NCBI GenBank assembly: GCA_035772405.1 | Contig: JAYKKM010000428.1 | Location: forward strand, 7,966,001 to 8,030,000 | From: Chrysogorgia sp. JL179-B06 | Taxonomy: Eukaryota > Cnidaria > Anthozoa > Scleralcyonacea > Chrysogorgiidae | DNA length: 64,000 bases | Reading direction: 5' to 3' | Shown: positions 39,701 to 46,900 of the stretch, piece by piece | Layout: every line of letters begins with the position of its first letter | Position numbering within the stretch: the first letter of the stretch is position 1 | Notes under the pieces: model-generated | What the model saw: only the letters and a program-made list of their open reading frames with translations | Database searches by the model: none | What the model was told of the DNA's origin: nothing | Program-made: the position numbers and the translations under genes

Positions 39701-40818
39701 GTTTTTAGCGAGTCGTTTTAGCAGTTTTTAACTTTTAGCGAGGTTTTTAGCCATCATTTCCGGTTTCGGCGGTTTCTGGATTTGGTTTCGGTCGTTTCGG
39801 TTTCTGTTCTTTACAGAGACCCCATGTTATATGTAATCACGAAATTAACAAGGAGAAACAAGGAACATTTGCTAGCAGAAGATCCAATGGTGTCATGAGT
39901 AAATACACTATATAACATGCACCAAGATGAGAAATCGGCTCGATTAATCGTATAGTGTGTAAACGTACTTTATGGATGAAAAATTTCATTACAAGATGGA
40001 AGATAGCAATCTTAAAGTGCCTGAAAAATTCAGTTGTAAAATAACTATTTTGTTTGAAAGAACTCTTGAAACTATAAAGACTAACCATTTACAACTTTTT
40101 CATATCTCACTTCACTCTTGTGATATTAAGATTTGTTTAATATGTAAATGATCATACTTATGACATCACACTGCATAATGACATTGAAAACGCTTATATT
40201 TCCTCGAGATTATGTAATGAAATCACTTGAAACGCAGGTGCGTGCGCGTGGATGTATCCAATGACATCAAATATGCAAATCATCAAACGATTCCATGTGA
40301 TAATGGTAAAGATATGCAGAATTTTTCAATAAGTCATTATGCATTGCGATGTGATACTGTAGGTATGATCATTTACATATTAAACAAATCTTAATAACTC
40401 AAGAGTGAAATGAGATAAGAAAAAGATGTAAATGGTTAGTCTTTATAGTTTCAAAAGTTCTTTCAAACAAAATAGTTATTTTACAACTGAAATTTTCATT
40501 GCATAAGGGACCTTAAGCAAGTTTAATTTTAATTCATTCATCATTTGTTTTGTATCGGATTGCAAGATCGAAGAACGCAACTGTGACCAAAGAACTTCGG
40601 ATTTCACCATCTTTGGTCGAACGAGTCAGTGAGAGATATTATCAAGACAAGAAGATAAAATGTGTATCTCCAGTTTTATTTACTGTATTTATTTATATTT
40701 ATTTGATTTGCCACATATACAAGTTATTTTAAGGTTATGGGTACATAGAATTACAAAGAAGCACACATATATAAAAACAGACAGTGTCATAGTGATACAA
40801 AAGAATAATAATAATAAT

Positions 40819-40859
<41 letters not shown>

Positions 40860-40861
40860 CT

Positions 40862-40916
<55 letters not shown>

Positions 40917-43900
40917 CGAGAAAGGATTGCATGTGGCAGGGATACCACAACAGTTAACGCCAATTACTGCGGGCCCAGACGATTAGAGAAAAGAATTATG
41001 AATTATGAGGGAAATAGGATTATCTAATCGAATAGCTAATTATGGCAGTGGGATATCCAGTCAATCCTCGGGCAGTGTTACACTTAGGGCAGATCGATTT
41101 CCGTGTCATGCTGCATGATAGTATTTTAGGAGAAAAAATATGAAATGTTCTGAAATATATTGAAATGTTCTGCTTATTATATTGAAATCGCGATGAAGGA
41201 TACCATAAGGATATCTTCGTATGCGAAATTTTATCTTCACCGCACACAATGAAGATATAATTTTTATCTTCACATGCATGCGTAGTTCCCGTATCACTTT
41301 TACTGAATAGGGGAGAACCTAGCATTTCATCAATATAATAATAATACGACCTTTGTAGCAAAAACTAAGCAAAGTGCTTTCAATTTTTCGAGATTGCAGC
41401 GATCTTGTGGTGTCTTCACACTAGTTCAAAGAGGTTATCTATTCGAATATGATATTTCGACCCAGAATTTTGGTCCAACGACAAATACTGTATTACGGAA
41501 ACGATGACATCGCTTCAATGGAGACTCATTTTGAGAAACCATTGTCGCTTGCGTCCTTCGAGACCTCATGTGCCTTAAAAGAGTGGAAAAGCTTCAAAGC
41601 CTACGTGAAAAGCAACTACACGAAATTGCCAGACGTAAAGGCGTTATGGAAATCGGTCCTGTCTTATTCTCTTCAGTTGAGCGGACATTCAGCGTGGCGA
41701 CGATCATTCTGTCCCACAAACGTTTGTCAAATGTTTGTCGTAAACCATCAACGAGTCATCAGTTGATTATGGCAACGACGGCTTATGGAGTGCACAAGAA
41801 AGGGAGTTTTTTTTCTTTGATCGTGCTCTTGAGCAACAGAGGGAGAAAAACGGGTCCACTAGCGAATTAACGACCAAGAATGGATGGACAGGCAGCCTGT
41901 GGTGTGTCAGCACCGATTGAAGAATCCGTGGAATCGTCATCCGCGAGTGAGAGTGATTCCTTTGACGAAACTGACAGTGACTTTTAACGGAGAAATGAAC
42001 TAGTTTTTGCATCTTTTTATGGCGTTTTAGCGTGAAATTTTCAGTCGCGCGCTTAGCGAAAATTGCGCGCGCCCAACGAAAATTGCGCGCGCGGTTCCAA
42101 CACTCGCGCAAATTTTTGAGTTTGAAATTAAGCCCTGTTACATTACATTACATCAGGGCTAAAAATAACGTTGTATGTGATGCCGGTCAACGTGACCGGT
42201 CATGACACATTTTACTAACCGGTCAAATGAGGATTTTGACCGGTCAATCTCCCCCCTCAAAAAAAGGGACATAACAAAAACATCATCAAAAACATTTCCA
42301 TGGGTTAAAGTCGGTGATTGAGTCAAAATGATAATTCAAACGTACATTTAATACGTTATTATGCGCTACTAACGTCGATCAGTTGTTTGACATCGACATG
42401 TAATTTATCATAAATCACGCACGCCAGATTAACTTCCTCCGACTACAATGAGAAAAATAAGTATTTTCCTACTTATAATAATGAAATATCTCTTGTTTAC
42501 TCTGTTTCGAGGAGCATGACTTTCTCAGTCGCCATTTTGTTTTCATGTTTTTTCGGCTGCCGTTCCAACAGTCGTATTTAACGCATTGCATTACTTCGTT
42601 TGAGTCATTTAGTAACGCGATAGCCGATGTTAGGTAATTTAATCATATTCGTCGCGATCTACATATATGAATACACAATAAAGTGTGACCGGTCAATATG
42701 ACCGGCGTATTGCAAATTTGGTCGGTCATATTAAAAATTTGACCGGTCTTTGACCGTTGACCGGCCGTTATTTTTAGCCTTATTACTTTAACAGTGGCGC
42801 AACTAGGGGGGATCGGGGGGTCACGCGACCCCTGCCCTTTTCCTAAAGACAATCTCTTACGAATATGTTTTATATTAATTTAAAGCATTCAACCTATAAA
42901 AATGCCGAAAATGCGGATGATAAAGAGTAAAGTAACTTTGCCCTAATAGCACTCATGGGCCCCTGTCCTCAAAAATTCGTAGTTGCGACCCTGCAGTAAG
43001 TCATGTAACATTACATTATATCACATCACATTGCATTGCATTACTATTATAAACTGTATAATATGATCTCACATGCACATTGAAACAGTATCAGATACAG
43101 ATTGTATGAGGTACAGTACAGATACTGTATCTACAGTATATATAGTAAATACTAAATGGAGTTAATAGCATATGCAGAACTATACTTACTCCAACTCGAG
43201 AAATCCCATTTTAATTCAACATAAAAGTCCCCAAGCTAAAATAGACGAGAGATAATTATAAAAAATACCAGTCGATACATTTTCACTGAAGGAATGAACT
43301 GAAAATCTGAACCATACCCCATGCAAGGCATCAAGCAATTCCGGTCGTTTTTGCTCCACGTTTAGTCGATTCTGCTCCTTCATTTTTCTCAGCACAGCTT
43401 TAACTTTTTTGAGAAAAAAAGATAGAACATGTTGGAAAATACAAATAAATGCAACTAAAACTGACGTAATAAGAGGTATAGTTGTATACACATTCCTGCA
43501 ACTGGTCTCCCAAAATTGTTACGAGCTGCGAGCAATGTTGCATGTATTACTACCCGCCAATGCGTTCAACTTATCTCTCAACAATATTTTTTTATTGCAA
43601 GTTCAAACAGAATGTTAAGAAAAGTAGAACTCATTACAAAGGCATTAATACGTGCAACTTCACCCTGCAACGCAACATATTATTTTTCGTGCTCGTACAT
43701 ACATTACTGTACAGTGCGTATACAGTATACTATGACATACTAAAGTGTAACATACTTTGCAATGGCGAAAATTGTTACGACACAAGTTATTGCAATCGTT
43801 GCAGAAAGTAGAATCTAGTTATACTTTCTACAACTATTTTCAGCCAACTTGTCTCCCAATTTTCCTCTTTGGCGACTGGATGCGCATGCGTACCTTGTCA

Positions 43901-46900
43901 TAAACACAAAGATGGCAAAACATTGTGAGTCAAGTTGCACAAAACGTTGCCTAGTGTAACACCTCCTTTTTATGCAACTGTAACATAGCAGATTAAGTCG
44001 TTACGAGACAAGTTGCACGAAAAATTGCATAGTGTAACAGCGCCTTAAGGCACTCATCAAGCTTATTTTACAGATGTCAATTAGCTTGACACTAAATCTA
44101 ACATGTAAAATAATTCTGGGCCACCAGGCTTGAATTGTTCTGCAGTATATATCATCAAACTCTGGAAATTATACTACAGTACATGTGACCATGCTGCCAC
44201 ACAGTAATACAGGCAAAATATGAATTTATGGGTTTCTAAATATTAAAACAACTAAGGTTCATTCCATACCTACTCTTCTGCTTCCACAACTTATTGCCTC
44301 AGCCAATGGGCTCCATCCGACCTCGTTTTTTACCTTCACAGGAGCATTTTTTTCCAGAAGTAAGAAAACACATTCTAAATAAAATATTCATTTGAGCTTT
44401 AAAATTGCTGCTGGCAATAAACAACATTTCCTTAACTCTCTACAGTGTTGCTTATTCATGAAGATTAACTTCAAATACTTACTGTACATATAAAACTGTA
44501 CAAGAACAACTACTTTTTGTGCAATGCATTAATTTTATTTGCATTTTCCAATATCACAATACTTAAGGCCTATGCAATGAAAAATCAGTTTTAAAAAACT
44601 CTTTTGTTTGAAAGAACTCTTGGAACTATAAAGACTAACCATTTACAACTTTTCATATCTTTAGAAGCATAATGACTTATTGAAAAATTCTGCATACTGT
44701 ACCATTATCACATGGAATCGTTTGATGATTTTGCACGTTTGATGTCATTGGATACATCCACGCACATGCACCTGCATTTCAAGTGATTTCATTACATAAT
44801 CTCAAGGATATATAAGCATTTTCAATGAGTTACAGTGTATATATTATGCATTGTGATGTCATAAGTATGATCATTTACATATCAAACAAATCTTAATATT
44901 TCAAGCGTGAAGTGAGATATGAAAAAGTTGTAAATGGTTAGTCTTTATAGTTTCAAGAGTTCTTTCAAATAAAAGAGTTATTTTACAACTGAATTTTTCT
45001 TTGCATGGCACTTTAATAAAGACCAAATGTGAATTAATTTCTACTTTTGATATTGAACTTATATTGAACATAACCAACCTCTGCTGCCAAGCATAATTGC
45101 CAAATGTAAGGGGGTATTTCCTATATGAAAAAATAAGATATTCAAAATAACTGTGGAATGTGCGTACAGGTGTGAAGAAAATTTTGGGTGTGAAGAAAAT
45201 GTGTAAAATAATAACAATACAGTAGTTACTTAAAATAGCATTCATATGTTTAATTTATTTATTAGGCTTAGCCAACTGTAACAGAATTAATTAAATTAAA
45301 CTAAAAATTAAGTAATTTTAAGAATGTTCCTGTTCAAGAATTATTATAGATGCAGCAGTGTAGATACTAATTAGACTGTGAACAGAATTGCATTTTGCAC
45401 AAATCGTTTTCCGTGTTCGCGGATCTTCAGGGTCATAATGCTTAATGCACTGATGTACAGTAGTATTGCAGGAGGTTGCATTTAAAGTTAGTTAACATAA
45501 GTTCCTTCAACCGAATTTCGTTCGGGAGGACATTCCATGTCCTACACGTTCATGTCAAAATTGCCAAGTTCTTAACTCATCATTATAGTCTACGTACATA
45601 GCGTGGGAAATGAACCAGCACTGCCACGTGATCCTGGGTTTGGACTTTTTGCAAGCCCATGGCGGAATTGTTGACCTGATGATTGGTACTTTTAAGATAG
45701 CTACAGAAGCCGTTCCTTTGATCCCCAGCACAGCGTTGATCCCAAATTCATGCCAAGCGACTGTGGTGGAAGACATGGAAGTACCAGGAAGAACAGAAAT
45801 TAATGTAATTGCATACTTAGAGACTACCAACGAATTTGGTGTCCCTGTGAACTATGTGGGAGTACTCAATCAGATCCAGATGACATTTTTGTGCCAGGTG
45901 GGAGACTTGCTGTCGCCCAAACAGTCTGCCGTGCTCAGAACAGCAGAGTGGTCATTCGCGTTCTTAACTCATCCAACCTTCACAGCTTATGGCGGGTACT
46001 GTACACCATTGGGATGTTTTTATGCTGCCTCGACATCGATTGATGCTCAGGTTTCCCACATCGCGTCATACAAGATTTTGAAATCTTCATAATTGGAAAA
46101 CATCACCTCACTGACTACGAAGAGTCCCACGAAAGCCAGCTCACTTGTTTCATGACAAGGTGGTGTTCTTGATCGACGCAACGTTGAGAAAGTAAAGAAC
46201 ACTCCAATTCCACGAGATGCAGCAGAGGTTTGCTCATTCCTCGGACTAGCATCTTACTACCGACGATTTGTCAAGGATTTTTCCAAGATTGCTGCACCAT
46301 TTGTCTTGACCGAAAAGGGAGTATCTTTCAAATGGGCGGAGGAATGTCATCAGTCATTTCTTGCATTGAAGCATGCCTTGATAGTTGATACAGCCACCAT
46401 TGTTAACCTTTCCAGATTTTACCAAGCCCTTCATCCTTCACACCGACGCATCAAACGTGGCTGTTGGAGTGCCAGGAGTGGTGCTCTGCCAACGGGAGGG
46501 TGAAACCGAGCACGTCATTGCTTATGGAAGCCGTTCTCTTGGTCATTGTGAACGTCAGTGGTCCACGTACGACAAGGAACTGTTAGCGATCGTATGGGGC
46601 ATCCAACATTACCTGTGTGGACGTCATAACCGTCATTTTACCATTTTTACCGACCACAAGCCACTGGTGAGCATGAAAGCTATACCGAAGGAGAACGATC
46701 CACACGGCTGGAGAACAAGATGGGCTATCACGATGAGTACCTACGACTACGAGGTTCTGTACTGTTCGGGATCACCAATGCATTATTTCGAATGCCGCAG
46801 CCAGATGGACAAGATAACCAGCTTGAAAAAGAAAACGAACATATTCTTACCGTCAAGTCAACCGACACGATTGGTGTGCAGGCAGACCAAAAACAGAAAG

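Noticed and set aside
40660..40986. Poly-Asn protein
   Set aside because: Created by an (AAC)n microsatellite.
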